Shown: positions 1 through 11,219 of the stretch, piece after piece | Numbering within the stretch: the stretch's first letter is position 1 | How the letters are laid out: each line of letters opens with the position of its first letter | Assembly (NCBI GenBank): GCA_033980235.1 | Contig: CM067077.1 | Location: forward strand, 1,795,501-1,859,500 | From: Diadema setosum | Taxonomy: Eukaryota; Echinodermata; Echinoidea; Diadematoida; Diadematidae | Length of the DNA: 64,000 nt | Direction: 5' to 3' | Position numbers and translations under genes: made by a program | Notes under the pieces: generated by a model | What the model was told of the DNA's origin: nothing | Databases searched by the model: none | What the model saw: the letters and a program-made list of their open reading frames with translations, nothing else

Positions 1-1690
1 GCGTTGGGCTAGCAACCCAGCCTCGTTAAAAAACAAAAACAAAAAACAAAAACAAAAAAAAATCGCTACAGAAACGGTAACAGCAACAGGAACTTCATTG
101 AAAACCCGGCGAAGAGATGACAACTCACTCTTAGGAGTGTTAATGACGGAAAATGACCAAAGCCGAAAGGAAGTCAACTCCTCGAGAAGTTTGATTCTCT
201 TTGCCAAAACATCTAATAAGATTGGCACATGGAACGTAAGAACGTTTTTCCTTTGTGTCAAACTAGATTAGGTCTTAAATGAAATGGACAATTATGGACT
301 TGAAATACTAGGCATTTGTGAAATGAGATGGGCAGGAAAGGGGGAGATGACTAAATGAAGCAAAACAGTCCTCTATTATATTCCGGGAATGAGAATATCC
401 ATACGCATGGAAGCTCATGGAGTAGGCATTATATTAGGGAAAGAAGCTAGTAGAGCCCTAATAGAACGGACTCCAGTAGACCATAGAATCATTACTGCAA
501 GTTTATTCAATTTGCCGTACAATTTCTAGAAATGTTGGTGTTATCAATAAAGTTTAAATTTTTAGATAGGGTAAAATCAAAGATGAATGTAACATTAACA
601 AAACATTTTTCGGAAAATAAAATTTAAACTTTATTGATAACACTAACATTTCTAGAAATTGTACGGCAAATTGAATCGATATGCAAATTCCAGGTGAGCT
701 TATTATCAAGAATCAAACCTAAAATCTAATTGAAGAAATTTCTTCTATGGCTATATTGTCCAAATAAATGTTCTGAGATAACCTTTCTAAAGAATGACTG
801 AAAAGCATACATTTATTTTTTTGAAAATTAATTGACAATTTGTTAACTCTAGTCCAATGAAGTAACTTTTTATCTCGATGTTCATAGAGGAGAGGTGGTG
901 ATGTAGGATCAGATCACTACCTACTGGTCGGAACACTGCGTCTTCGACTCAAGCGTAGGAAGGAGGGAAACACTGCCATTTTAAGACCCATTGCTGTGGA
1001 AAACCTAGCAAATGCGGAGGTTGCTACAAAGTTCCAAGTAGAACTCACCAACCGCTTTGCAGTACTTCAACACCCTGAAGATATTGAGGAAGAGTGGCAC
1101 CAGACAAAGACTTGCATTAACGAGGCTGGATCAACCAGGACACCTGGGAACTCATAGATGAAAGAAAGCAAGTTAAAAGCCACAGAGATCCGTCAAAGAT
1201 AGAGCAAGAAAGAAACCAACAAGCACAAACATACTGAGATTTAGATGTTAAAATGAAAAAAAAAAAAACAGTGCAAGAGAGATTAAAAAAACCGCGTGGT
1301 TACAGAGAAAAACACAAGAGGCCCAATGAGCAGCCAACGACAAAGACTCAAGAACTTTTATAGAATTTTGAAAGAGTTGAGCGGCACTGGTAACGCAAAC
1401 TCAATCCCAATCAAGAACAAAGAGGGCAAAACCCCTGCTTCAGAAGAAGAGCAGAATGCCAGATGGGTGGAACATTTCCAAGAGGTCATCAACCAACAAG
1501 ACCCACCATCACTCATAGACTCCAGTGAGGAAGATGTCATGGAATCATTAGTCCTAGACACTGGTCACATAACAGAAGCCGAAGTACTTAGAGCTATAAA
1601 GCACTTAAGAATGGCAAAGCTGCAGGAACACATCGTCGGGTCGATGCCAGGACACATGAGACCTTGGTCTTACCGAGAAGTTGTCTTCAT
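1..1690 (+). pseudogene. RTE-like LINE fragment, endonuclease to start of RT, broken
   Basis: Seen: the plus strand reads through pieces of one non-LTR retrotransposon ORF. KIGTWNVRT at about 220-245 is the start of an APE endonuclease; it is followed by an EILGICEMRWAG stretch near 305-340 and a GVGIILGKEA stretch near 420-450. RGGDVGSDHYLLV (about 890-930) is the SDH end of the endonuclease. The linker to RT (LSGTGNANSIPIKNKEGKT, ARWVEHFQEVIN) lies in an open stretch at 1296-1694. Stops and frameshifts break the frame, roughly 150 endonuclease residues between 500 and 890 are replaced by another LINE piece, and homology fades near 1630 before the RT palm. Known: this layout is typical of RTE-type LINEs. 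Inferred: a dead copy, cut at its 3' end. Clade assignment is moderate. Confidence 0.75.
506..888 (-). pseudogene. CR1/Jockey-like LINE fragment with an inverted, duplicated end
   Basis: Read on the minus strand from about 888 down to 562 this gives the end of the RT domain and what follows: HWTRVNKLSIN, KNKCMLFSHSL, then an FLGLILD-like block, SICRTISRNVSVINKV and a FYFPKNVL-like block. These align with residues ~545-640 of the intact ORF at 15271-17634. Positions 506-561 repeat the RTISRNV part (620-675) in opposite orientation with about one mismatch in 56 bases, forming a foldback with a 58-base spacer. It sits inside the RTE-like LINE and replaces part of its endonuclease. Confidence 0.7.
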
Positions 1691-2222
1691 ATGAATGATA
1701 TATCATAATGGTTATGAAAAAAATTAAACAAAATAAAGGCGTTAGGAAGAACAGAAATCAGTTAGGAGCTTTCAAAATGCAAATCCCCAGTAATATAAGA
1801 ATTAATAAGCATTTTCTTTAATTTCAAAGTAAAAGTGTTGAAACTTAGAGATTCTTTTATACTGCTGTCAAGGGAATTCCAGAGTTTAGGTCTAGCGAAG
1901 GAGAATATAGACTTTGCAAAAATTGTCCTAAACAGTGGTAAATGGAATTCATTGGTTTGTCTAGTTGGGCATGAATGTACAGTTTTATCTTGGATAAACA
2001 TAGAGTCAAACGCCAAAGGAAGGAAGTGATTTATTAATTTGTACATAAACAGACCTAAATTCAAACAATATAAGTCCTTAATTTTTGAAATATTATTTTG
2101 ATGAAACAGGTCATTAATATGACATCTCCACGATTCTGTACAAATGATACGAAGAGCTTTTTTTTCTAAGATAATGATATTCTTTCTAAATATGAGGAGT
2201 AAGTGTTGCCCCAGGCAAGATT
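1690..2222 (-). pseudogene. CR1/Jockey-like LINE, 3' end of ORF2
   Basis: The minus strand is open for 195 codons (1762-2349). Its last ~150 codons match the C-terminal end of the 15271-17634 ORF: LEKKALRIICT, a LYCLNLGLFMYKL block, HSCPTRQTNEFHLP, RTIFAK and a final KLKKMLINSYI. A frameshift near 2200 separates a readable LAWGNTYSSYLERI block from the rest. The first ~40 codons of the long open frame belong to a separate palindromic repeat (2230-2330), so the ORF start is not a gene start. A 5'-truncated dead copy. Confidence 0.75.
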
Positions 2223-2229
2223 GAGAAAA

Positions 2230-2330
2230 AGGAGTTTCACGAACCGACGCACGAAAGATACGCCGGTTCGTAAAACCCGAATTGCTACGGTGAAGAGCAA
2301 TGCGGGTTTCACGAGCCGTCGCAGTTGCAT
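2230..2330. repeat. Palindromic repeat, CGGTTCGT family, copy 1
   Basis: Arms at 2261-2286 and 2296-2321 are reverse complements with a few mismatches around a 9-base loop. An extra GAACCGACGC at 2241-2250 echoes the outer arm. The CGNCGGTTCGT core and the CGGGT(C/T)TCACGA motif recur at 8914-9083 and 9283-9300. It abuts the 5' end of a LINE remnant. Non-coding foldback, probably a MITE. Confidence 0.6.
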
Positions 2331-2449
2331 TACTTTGAGCTTTGTTCAACTTACTGGCCTAGAATTAGGTTTTGGCCCTAATCCAGATCTCAGAGTGAGA
2401 ACCAAACCTTCTGAAAGATGAATGACGGCCTAAGCCAGCCCACTGTCCA

Positions 2450-4065
2450 CGGGTGAAGTGAATGGTAAGCTATAATCCTATTAAAATCATGCTCAAAATA
2501 ACAGTTTCAGTTGGACTACCATAACCATTAATTGCGGTAGTGTGTAGTCCCATGTATTCAATCGCGTGATGCTTATGAAGCCTAGTCTGTAAACGCCATA
2601 CAATTTCAAATTAGATCCCAAATCATATTATTTATTGTTTCTTTTCAACTTATGTCGTTACTTCTGAGACTACTGAGTACTGTAGTCGTAACGTCTGTGT
2701 GCAAGACATGCAGATTGCAAGATTTCAAAGTCTCGAAGACACTAAAAGCCTTGACTTTTGAGTTGAAAATGAAATCATGAGATTGACAAAGTAGGCGTAC
2801 TAAACTAAAAAAAAATAAATAAAAAGTCTAACAGTAAAACTCAAAGGAAGACTAAAGAATAAAGTTAGACATGTTAAACTTTTACTTTCAAGTCTAACTA
2901 TTAAGTCTAAGTTAAGACTTTACTTGTAATACCAGTTACTAAAACTAAGATTAGCTGCAGTCAGACCAAGTCAAATTAACACAGTTCAGAGCCATACCGG
3001 TAGTCTAGCTCTAGATCTACATCTAGACTAGTGGTAATAGTAGGTAGAGTCCACCCATTTTTTCCCCCAATCTTTACTGGTCCATTCCTGAAAAAGTTAC
3101 TGGTCAGTGTCCAACAGTGATTTTTCCTGGTCAGGGACCGTCGGACCAGTGCCAGTGTGCAGCGTTGGTGTAGATGTCATCTATGACAGTATGTGGTCTA
3201 GTGATACTACCTAAACACTACGAGTACTCTACAGGTTAGGTGGCTTTCCTGTACAGTGCAGTGTTAAAGTATACTTGTGAATTCAGCCCTAGTACCGTAC
3301 TGTGTGTAGTGTATGTCTAACGTTAGTTCGAGTGGAGTACCTAAGCACAGCGGTGGGGCTTTTTCCCCTAAAACTTGTGAATGTGGCCCAACCAAATGGC
3401 GTTTATATATTTACGCTTGATTGATAGTGATACAGTGGCGCTGTCGATTTCCACAGCAGCCATACATAATCTTTTGTCCTTTCTTCTTTCCTTTTTTCCC
3501 TTTGTTCTTTCACTCTTTTTATTCTTGGAATCGAAGGACTTCCTAAGAAATGTCCCTCGACTGATTTAACCAGGACTCTTGAGTCCTGGTAAACCTAACC
3601 TTACCGAGTAACCGTTAACGTTTGTTAGGCCTAACATAACAGTAACACTGACTTAGCCCTGTATTGACTTTGTCTTTGGCCGACTTACTGAGATGGCGAG
3701 TCTCACTCTTTAACGTTAGTCTAAACGTAGTCGCTAGATCTGTCAGTGTCAGTGTCACCGGTTATTGTATATGGTGCCATCTCTAACGTACTTTAACAAG
3801 TTGATGTTAGTTATCTATGTCAACTTACTGATTTAGTAATAGTGGTACTGTCATCCTGTTGGACATCGCCGAAATATCATCCGTGATGTGTTAATTTCGT
3901 GTCGCAAAGACAAAAGTTGCCAAGATCTAATAGTATTAGATGTCTAGATTTAGATGTAGTCTAGATCTAAGTAATATGAAATCTGTGTAACTTAAAAGTG
4001 AAAGGTCTAGACTTCACTTAGTCTATAATTAGACCAGACATTCATGAGGCAAAGGCCTATTTAGT
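2450..4065. other. No gene recognised
   Basis: AT-rich sequence with many short CTAGA/TCTAGA words (for example 2998-3035 and 3925-3975) and GTCTAA-rich stretches. Short open frames such as 3381-3569 are low complexity and have no family signature. Confidence 0.6.
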
Positions 4066-4271
4066 AGATCTATTCTTATTCTATTTTAATGTCAATTCCT
4101 GCTAACTCGCCACATGTTATTCCTAAGGCCAAGGACTTCCGGGTTAGTGATTTTTTTTTTGATAAATACCAAACAGCAGGCGTGTTTTATTTGCATTCTT
4201 GCACAGACTTCATGAAAATATGTGCAGTATCAAAGAAATATGATGCACATGACAATGCCACTGTTTTATAG
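4066..4271 (+). other. Unrecognised short open frame, possible old exon
   Basis: An open stretch of ~68 codons, the last 60 of them from an ATG at 4089, ends in a TAG that overlaps a GT donor-like site (TATAG/GTGAAT). The translation has ordinary composition (for example FFFDKYQTAGVFYLHSCTDF) but I recognise no family. It lies just upstream of the duplicated exon-like block at 4311-5393, so it might belong to the same decayed transcript. Weak evidence. Confidence 0.2.
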
Positions 4272-4310
4272 GTGAATGGTTAATACCTTTAAAAGCTGAA
4301 TGATAATGTA

Positions 4311-5393
4311 GACTCTAGGTCTAATTAAGATGATACAGTCTCTGATAAGAAACAGGTTTGATTGTCGTAGACTGTTTCCCAAATGCAGGTAGTAATATTC
4401 AGCTACTTCAATGCAATGCCTTGTTTACAAGTACATGTAGATTTATATTCATGTGAATGATAATTCAATTTCTACATGAGACTTACTAAGTGCTAGACAT
4501 AAGATCTTGCATCATTAAAATGTGTAAATGACGAGACAATTTGAATATGGATCAAAGACGAACAGCAGTATATTTTGACATTCTTTGATCCTGCATAGGC
4601 CTACCATTTTGTTTTATGTTTAACATATATAGAGCAAAATAATTTCAACTTCAGTTTTGTTGGCTGATTTTTTTTTCTTCTCAAAATTAAAGGTGTATCT
4701 TGTACCATGATGTTTGATTTTAATCAAAAGTTCTTAATTTCTTTCTTTTCTTTCAGATGACTGGTGCCATGTAGTAGCGAAGAACTGGACTGTCTCAGAA
4801 AAGAAAAGAAAAAGTACAGGGTCGTGTACATCATCAACGGATGTGAATACAATGGTAATTAGAGTCTAGGTCTAATCAAGATGTTAAAGTCTCTGATAAT
4901 AAAGAAGTTTGATTGTCGTAGACCGTTTCCCAAATGCAGTTAGTAATATTCAGCTTTTTCAAAGCAATGCCTTATTTACAAGGACATGTAGATTTATTCA
5001 TGTGAATGATAATTTAATTTCTACATGAGACTTACTAAGTGCTAGACATAAGATCTTGCATCATTAAAATATGTAAAAGGCGAGACAATTTGAATATGCA
5101 TCAAAGACGAACAGCAGTATTTTTTGACATTCTTTGATCCTGTATACCATTTTGTTTTATGTTTAATATAAATAGAGCAAAATGATTTCAACTACAGCTT
5201 AGTTGGCTGATTTCTTTTTCTCAAAATGAAAATTGTATCTTGTATCATGATGTTTGATTTTAATCGAAAGTTCTTAATTTCTGTCTTTTCTTTCACATGA
5301 CTGATGCCATGCAGTAGCGAAGAGCTGGACTGTTTCAGAGAAGAAAAAAAGTACAGCATCGTGCTTATCATCAAGGAATGTGAATACAATGGC
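4311..5393 (+). repeat. Tandem direct duplication of ~540 bp containing an exon-like block
   Basis: Copy 1 (about 4311-4858) and copy 2 (about 4862-5393) match along their length with small indels, from CTAGGTCTAAT to GTGAATACAATG. Copy 1 ends with a strong acceptor (TTTCTTTTCTTTCAG, to about 4756), about 97 bases open in one frame (DWCHVVAKNWTVSEKKRKST in part), and a donor ATG/GTAATT at about 4854. In copy 2 the acceptor AG has become AC and the frame holds stops. Family unknown. Confidence 0.6.
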
Positions 5394-6640
5394 TTAGGAA
5401 AGAAGACAATCTACAGATAGGATAGAAGGGAGAACTTGGGATGAAGGGCGACAACATAAGGACGGTATATCTACATTAAAATGTGATTGTAAAGTGGAAA
5501 CCTGAAAGAAGATTCTAAGATTTAAGGTGAAAACATGCATTCCATTCTGTGATGTCGTAATTACAATTTTGCTACACTTTAATAACACTACTGAGAGACA
5601 TTTATATCAAGGCAAGCTTCATGTGGATATGGAATGTTAGATTTTCTTTAAGTGCTCATTGGTATGTATTTCATGATAATAAATCTTGAAGGTTTTGTGT
5701 GGTAATCATAACCTTGTGATACATCTTGATAAATTTCTAAGTGCACATTGGCAATATTCAGATGATGCTGTAATCAGATGAAGTTAGATGGTTGAATAAT
5801 CATTGCATAGTTGTAATAGTTATCGACTGAGGATTAACATGCCCTTCACTGATTTATTTTTCGTAAACGGTGATAATTGCGAGAGTCAATCTAAATTGTC
5901 GGGGGCATAACTAAATGTGTCACACTGTCAAAATGTGTATATCAGAAACTTTTAGCTCGCTGTACGAATTTTCACAGAAAACAGATTTATGAGAGTCACA
6001 AATGGTAGCTTAGACCCATTAACAAAAAGTTCCAGCTTCATCTTCAACCATGTTCATGATACATGTTCATCTACATTTTGCAAACATTCTGAATGTTGAT
6101 TGAGACATGTTATACATGTATGTATTTTTATGAAATTAATGCAACAAATAATCAAATATGCATCTCTGCTAGATGATATTAATCCAGTTAATGACATGCC
6201 AAACTCACCTCAAACTGTAATTCATTCTATTCTCCTTTATTCTTTTATTTATTATTTTGTTGTCTTTGAATGTGTTACGTATGATTCTTATAAACATGGG
6301 AAATGCACTCCATATAACTGATAGGACTTATAACAAATTGACATAATCATTCAACCATCACTAGACAGTTCTGTTATGAGATGTTCTTTATTTAACTAAA
6401 ATTGTAAATTATGATACGTGTATGCTCCCATACAAACTCACAACAAAATACAGAAATATGATTTCTTTTAATAATAATTCATTATGTCTCTAAATGTACA
6501 ATTAAAGAAAGTGATTACAAAAAGGATGTCAAACATTGTATATTAAAATAATAGATTATTCATTTGTCTCCATCCGTAGTAACACATGCAACTGCAGTGT
6601 GCAGTTTGTGGGCTGCTGTGAAAAAAAAAAAAAAATCACA
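5394..6640. other. No gene recognised
   Basis: AT-rich intergenic or intronic sequence. Open frames here are short (up to ~73 codons) and of low complexity. Confidence 0.6.
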
Positions 6641-6720
6641 GGCAGCCCAAGCGGGATTCGAACCCACGACCTCCGGATTACTAGACCACCGCCATAACCA
6701 CTAGAGACCACCGGGATGCC
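6641..6720 (-). pseudogene. tRNA-like sequence (Thr-type) or head of a tRNA-derived SINE
   Basis: On the minus strand, acceptor halves GGCATCC and GGCTGCC pair with one mismatch. An A-box-like TAGTGGTTATGGCGG and a perfect B box GGTTCGAATCCC are present, and an AGT anticodon can be read in CTAGTAA. The anticodon stem is poorly paired and the unit is 80 nt, longer than a canonical tRNA. A run of about 15 T follows on the minus strand. This looks like a tRNA pseudogene or SINE head, not a working tRNA. Confidence 0.6.
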
Positions 6721-6989
6721 CTATCACTACCTTTAGACATGAATGATTAAATATAGAAGGGCTTGGGGGCGCTTCGAAGTTAACTGCTCTTATTAAATAT
6801 GCACATGTCATTTGCAACTCGACTAAAGATGATTAAACGCACTGAAATTCTTACTTTAAATGATATTCATAATCTGTTTATTTTTTCTTTCATAGCTTGG
6901 GATGTACACTGTATCGGTCTACATTTCGCCTACAATATGGAATTCTTTACTTCGAGACGTTTGTTTTTTACAAAAGAAAATTAAGAGTC

Positions 6990-7080
6990 CTTTAAAGGTG
7001 CTGTAAAACAGTGGCGTGTTTTTTTTTTTTTTTTTTTTTTGGGGGGGAGGGGAGTCAAATTAGCCTTGGCCCCTCTCCAC
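6990..7080 (+). mobile_element. Possible hAT-like terminus (CAGTGGCG) with poly-T/G tract
   Basis: CAGTGGCGTG is followed by about 23 T and a G-rich run. CAGTGGCGTA is a frequent start of hAT-type TIRs, and a reverse-oriented copy of it occurs at 13621-13676. No partner end found nearby. Confidence 0.3.
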
Positions 7081-8910
7081 CGTCCTTTTTTTTCCCTTTG
7101 GCTGCATTTGTTTTTAGTCATCACATGAAAATTCGTCTGCATCCACCACGTAGTTTTGCTGATGACCTTTCTTTTTAATTATCTTAACCACACACAATTT
7201 TGGCCGAATTTCCCCACCCCTCTTGTGAATTTGCTAGCACATGTGTTTATAGTACTGGTGGATTAAGGATTCGGAGGGGGGGGTCGGCCAAAATTTCTCT
7301 TTTCTCATATGTAACAAGCCTACGGGGCGAAAGGCTGATATTATGGGCTTTCTACACACATTTTTAGATGCTAATTATTGGTTAATATGAGCACGATCAT
7401 TTATGTTGTGATTAATTTGTTTCCTTTTCATATATTTATGACTTCTATTAGAGACTTAATTGGCTTGGCACTCCTTACATCGACCTATTTTAGACACCCA
7501 TTTCCTTCTCTCTCTCTTGCTTTTTCTCTACTGTCCTGTGAGTAGTGTAACTACATGTACATGCAGTACCTCTTCTCTTTTGTATGATATACATCAAGTT
7601 TCCATCTGAGCATAATGTGAGTTGCAGCACTCTCAAGCTTCATGCATATGCAGCAACATCTTTTTATGTTCATATACATAATTATGCTTGATATATTAAT
7701 TTGATAATGTTATTCTTTCTTTTGTATATGTTCCGTCCGCACTCTATAGATGTAAATGTACATTGTAAGATTTGGTGCGCATGTTCGAACTGTGTTTCTC
7801 TTTTTGTGAACACACAAGAACTGATGTAATAATGAACTTGAATTACGCATATTCTTTAATATTGATTCCATCTCCATTTGCCATTAGATATTTATTGATC
7901 TATGGAGCTCTTCCACAATTGTTATCCTTCCCATTGTCATTACTCATCTCTGAATAATTCAAATTTGATACTTTATTGAGAACCTATGTTTCTTCGATTA
8001 CATAATGTACCTCTTCAATATATTGCTGCAAAAGGCATAATAAAACATGACCATTGTTATATATTTAAAATGAAGCTTGAAATTTTGATAATTTTGATAT
8101 TTATGTATTTTTAGGAGTTTATCAGTTTCGAAGAGTGCATGCAGGATGAGTTTTATGTTTTTATATGATCAAGTGCAGCTATCAAAGAATCTGTTGAGCA
8201 GGAAAGAGAAAGATGGAAAATGAGGAATTATGAGTGAATTCGCATGCAAGCCAAATGACAATAATGACACCAATAAAAATTGTGACAAAGTAAAAGTCAC
8301 AAATAATGTGGAATAATAAGAAATAAAGAAATTAATAGATTATTTCAGAGAAAGAAATAACAGAGTGCATGAGTATGAAAGATGAGTAAATGCAAGTAAT
8401 CATTACTGACTGGCACATCTTTTCCCCTATATTTAGCGGTATCCTTCATCTTAGAACAAACTTTCATAATTATTATGAAAGAAGTGAACTGAATTTGAAT
8501 TAAAAATTATGTGAATAATAAAGAAAGTTAAAAAAGTATAAAAAAACAGTAAAAAGTAAAAAAAAATATGAAACACAGTATACCGAGTACAAATTAATTA
8601 CCAAATGATAAATGTCCACATGCAAAAGTGTTGAATAATATATCCACACAAAAAAGGAGGGGGGAGGGCAAAGAAATCTTTGGAGCGATCAATGACAGCT
8701 CTAATAACAATGCTAAATGAAGATGAAAACAAGGACAACACGCTTTTTAGAACAATTAAGAGAAACTGGCTTATATTATCATCTTAATTATCACCTAATG
8801 TATTATAATCATCACAATAATCGTTACATAACAATTAATTTCAATTAATAAGGTTATTGTTGATAAGCAGGTATAGCCCTAATAGTATTTGTACGTAAAC
8901 ACATACGAAA
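7081..8910. other. No gene recognised
   Basis: AT-rich, with scattered homopolymers (a G run near 7275, A-rich stretches at 8470-8600). Open frames up to ~61 codons without recognisable motifs. Confidence 0.6.
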
Positions 8911-8913
8911 ATG

Positions 8914-9083
8914 AAATAGCGACGGTTCGTAAATACACGCGTATTGCACGTTACCTATTGTGCAGGCCCTACAGCGCGGGTCTCACGAACCGGCGTAATA
9001 CAACTTACGTCGGTTCGTGAGACCCGCGCTTAAGTACATAACCTATGGTGCGCGCAAGAAACGATGGATTTACGAACCGACGC
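8914..9083. mobile_element. Nested palindromic MITE, CGGTTCGT family, copy 2
   Basis: Inner arms 8973-8997 and 9006-9030 are 25-base reverse complements with one mismatch (AGCGCGGGTCTCACGAACC...). Outer arms 8919-8934 and 9068-9083 carry GCGNCGGTTCGTAAAT in opposite orientation. Two palindromes are therefore nested. GAAATAGCGACGGTTCGT at the left edge recurs with one change at 9283-9300. Confidence 0.7.
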
Positions 9084-9282
9084 AGTGAGTTTGAAGACAG
9101 AAATATCGTAATTCTTTTGAATTCACACTAAAATTACACTATGGATAGGAAGAACAACTTTCACTCTCATCACCCTGTCAAAATTTTCACACACAAGACA
9201 GGAAAAGTCATTGAAAACGTTGTCTAAAACTTGTGAGATCTTTAAACGCGATTTTCTCAGAATTGCATTTTCGCTCAAAAAC

Positions 9283-9302
9283 GAAATAGCGTCGGTTCGT
9301 GG
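9283..9302. repeat. Third CGGTTCGT end, solo
   Basis: GAAATAGCGTCGGTTCGT matches the left edge of the nested palindrome at 8914 with one change. It directly precedes the RTE-like fragment. Confidence 0.5.
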
Positions 9303-9319
9303 TAACACCGACGACATAA

Positions 9320-9715
9320 TATCTCCCCCGAGCTGCTGAAATATAGCCAGCAAGATACATCAAAACAGCTCACCCACCTATTCAGTAAAATTTGGACTAC
9401 AGAACAAGTGCCCGAGGACTGGAGCAAAGGGGTAATAGTCAATCTACCAAAGAAAGGTGACTTAAGCAATTGCAACAATTGGAGAGGTGTCACACTTTTA
9501 TCAGTCCCAGGCAAATCTTCTGCTAAGTATTATTAAACAGGCTAGAAGACCCTGGGACACAAGGCTCAGAGAGGAACAAGCAGGCTTTCGAAATGGGAGA
9601 TCATAGTCTGAGCAGATCTTAACCCTGAGAAACATCATCGAGCAGAGCCTTTAATGTAATATGGAGCTATATCTCAAGTTTATGGATTTTAAAGATAGCG
9701 TACACAGAGAGGGAG
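9320..9715 (+). pseudogene. RTE-like LINE reverse transcriptase fragment
   Basis: Reading from about 9327 gives PELLKYSQQDTSKQLTHLFS, WTTEQVPEDWSKGVIVNLPK, KKGDLSNCNNWRGVTLLS and VPGKSSAK, then after a frameshift near 9530 NRLEDP, ILTLRNIIEQS and LKFMDFKDSVHREG. These are the RT fingers and first palm blocks of an RTE-type LINE, and follow naturally on the part lost from the copy at 1-1690. Several frameshifts; the palm A-block Asp context (FMDFKDSVHRE, normally F.DF.KAFD) is degenerate. Ends before the catalytic YADD. Confidence 0.75.
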
Positions 9716-9724
9716 TCTGATTTT

Positions 9725-10620
9725 GTCTAAACCCGCAGCTTGAGTGTTTTTTTTTTTCGTTTTTTTTCTTCTTTTTTCTTTGGTATATTTTATCGTTTTG
9801 TTTTTTGTTTTTTTTTTGAATTCGCTACTTTGTAATCACCAAAGAAACATTTAACAAAGCTTCAATAATTCCAACATCATGCCTCCGACCTGTTAACTTT
9901 CACAAAAATAAAGAGTTTGGTTCCATACATCACCAACCTGCCGTTCTTCTCATTGGCTGTCAGCAAATAAGTAGATAAATAAATAAATAAATACATACAT
10001 ACATACATAAGTAAAATAGATAAATACATAAATGAATAAATAAATAAGTAAAATGAATAAACGAAGTAAATAAAATAAAAATGAAAGATACAAGCACTTT
10101 TTAAGATTCTGTTATCAATACGTCATTCAGTTCACTCTCATTCCCCGCATCCTGGTCTGCGTGACTCTATTCTCAAATGCACACGAAACGAAAACGAGGT
10201 CTCCGTTCTTCATCAGATGCACTGTCCATTAAAAAACACAGAATTAAACAAGGATGGGGATCGTGCTTTCTCATATATAGGAGTATGCAAGCTGTGGTAT
10301 CAGTAACATAATCATTTCATTTGCGCCAACTTTCATCAACAGGAACATTCCAATCTTAACTAAGAACATTGAGGAATACATGATAACTGCAATATATGAT
10401 AAATATATATATATTATTTTAATAAGGTATATATAAGTAATTCCTTATTTGGTTGTCATTTATTTCCCTGTTGTATTTTAAAAATGTAGGCCTTTGTAAA
10501 TTTGCATTCTTTTTTCTTTAGTTTTTTGAAGCACCATTAGCACCGAATGGTAAACATACATGGGTGCTATACAAAATAGTCACTTGTTATCATAATCATA
10601 AAAAAAAAAGAAGTTCAAGA
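9725..10620. repeat. T-rich and AAAT/ACAT simple repeats; no gene
   Basis: Poly-T tracts at 9745-9820 and an (AAAT)n/(ACAT)n microsatellite at about 9969-10050. The rest is AT-rich without recognisable features. Confidence 0.7.
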
Positions 10621-10624
10621 AAGG

Positions 10625-11129
10625 CATATGAGTATATGAATATAAGAACGACCCAAGTCCAATTTTTGGCCAAATTTAGTTTGACATGGGAAATTGTAGC
10701 TTATGCATGGACTCATCTTGTGTATAAATGATAAATCCTAATTACCCCCGGAAGTGCCTGAAATAAATGAGTTAAATCTTATATGAATGTAAACATGAAG
10801 GACTTGGGTCGTTCTTACATTCATATTATAGCGCCCTCTCTCGTCCTTCTCTCATCTCTATAGCAGAATATCATGTATATGAATCAAAGAACGACCCAAG
10901 TCCATATGAATCACAGAACGACCCAAGTCCATCACACAAAATGGCCTCTCCACAATTAATGTAAATGTTAATTGTCATAATAACATATCTTCTAAATTGT
11001 ATATACAATGTTGCCTTCCCATCACAGTTAAATAGAACATTATTGGACAAATAAAAATGAAGTTTTTTTAAGTTTACTTGAAATGGTCATCCATGGACTT
11101 GGGTCGTTCTTATATTCATATACTCATAT
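10625..11129. mobile_element. Foldback element(s) with five GAACGACCCAAGTCC motifs
   Basis: A ~35-base outer arm at 10625-10660 recurs as its reverse complement at 11095-11129. Inside lie an inverted copy (10800-10826) and two direct copies in tandem (10877-10903, 10904-10930). The arrangement suggests two adjacent MITEs (10625-10826 and 10877-11129) sharing the same TIR, or one element with internal copies. No ORF. Confidence 0.7.
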
Positions 11130-11219
11130 CCACGATGGGATATTTTCAAGAATGCAGACAAAGAATTTTTGAAGCCCTGCCGTTGATAAGCTACAACTGT
11201 ATTCGCGTGGTAAGGGGGG

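Noticed and set aside
506..675. First taken as a MITE with 56-bp TIRs
   Set aside because: The arms and spacer translate as the RT region of the CR1/Jockey-like LINE, so it is a LINE rearrangement.
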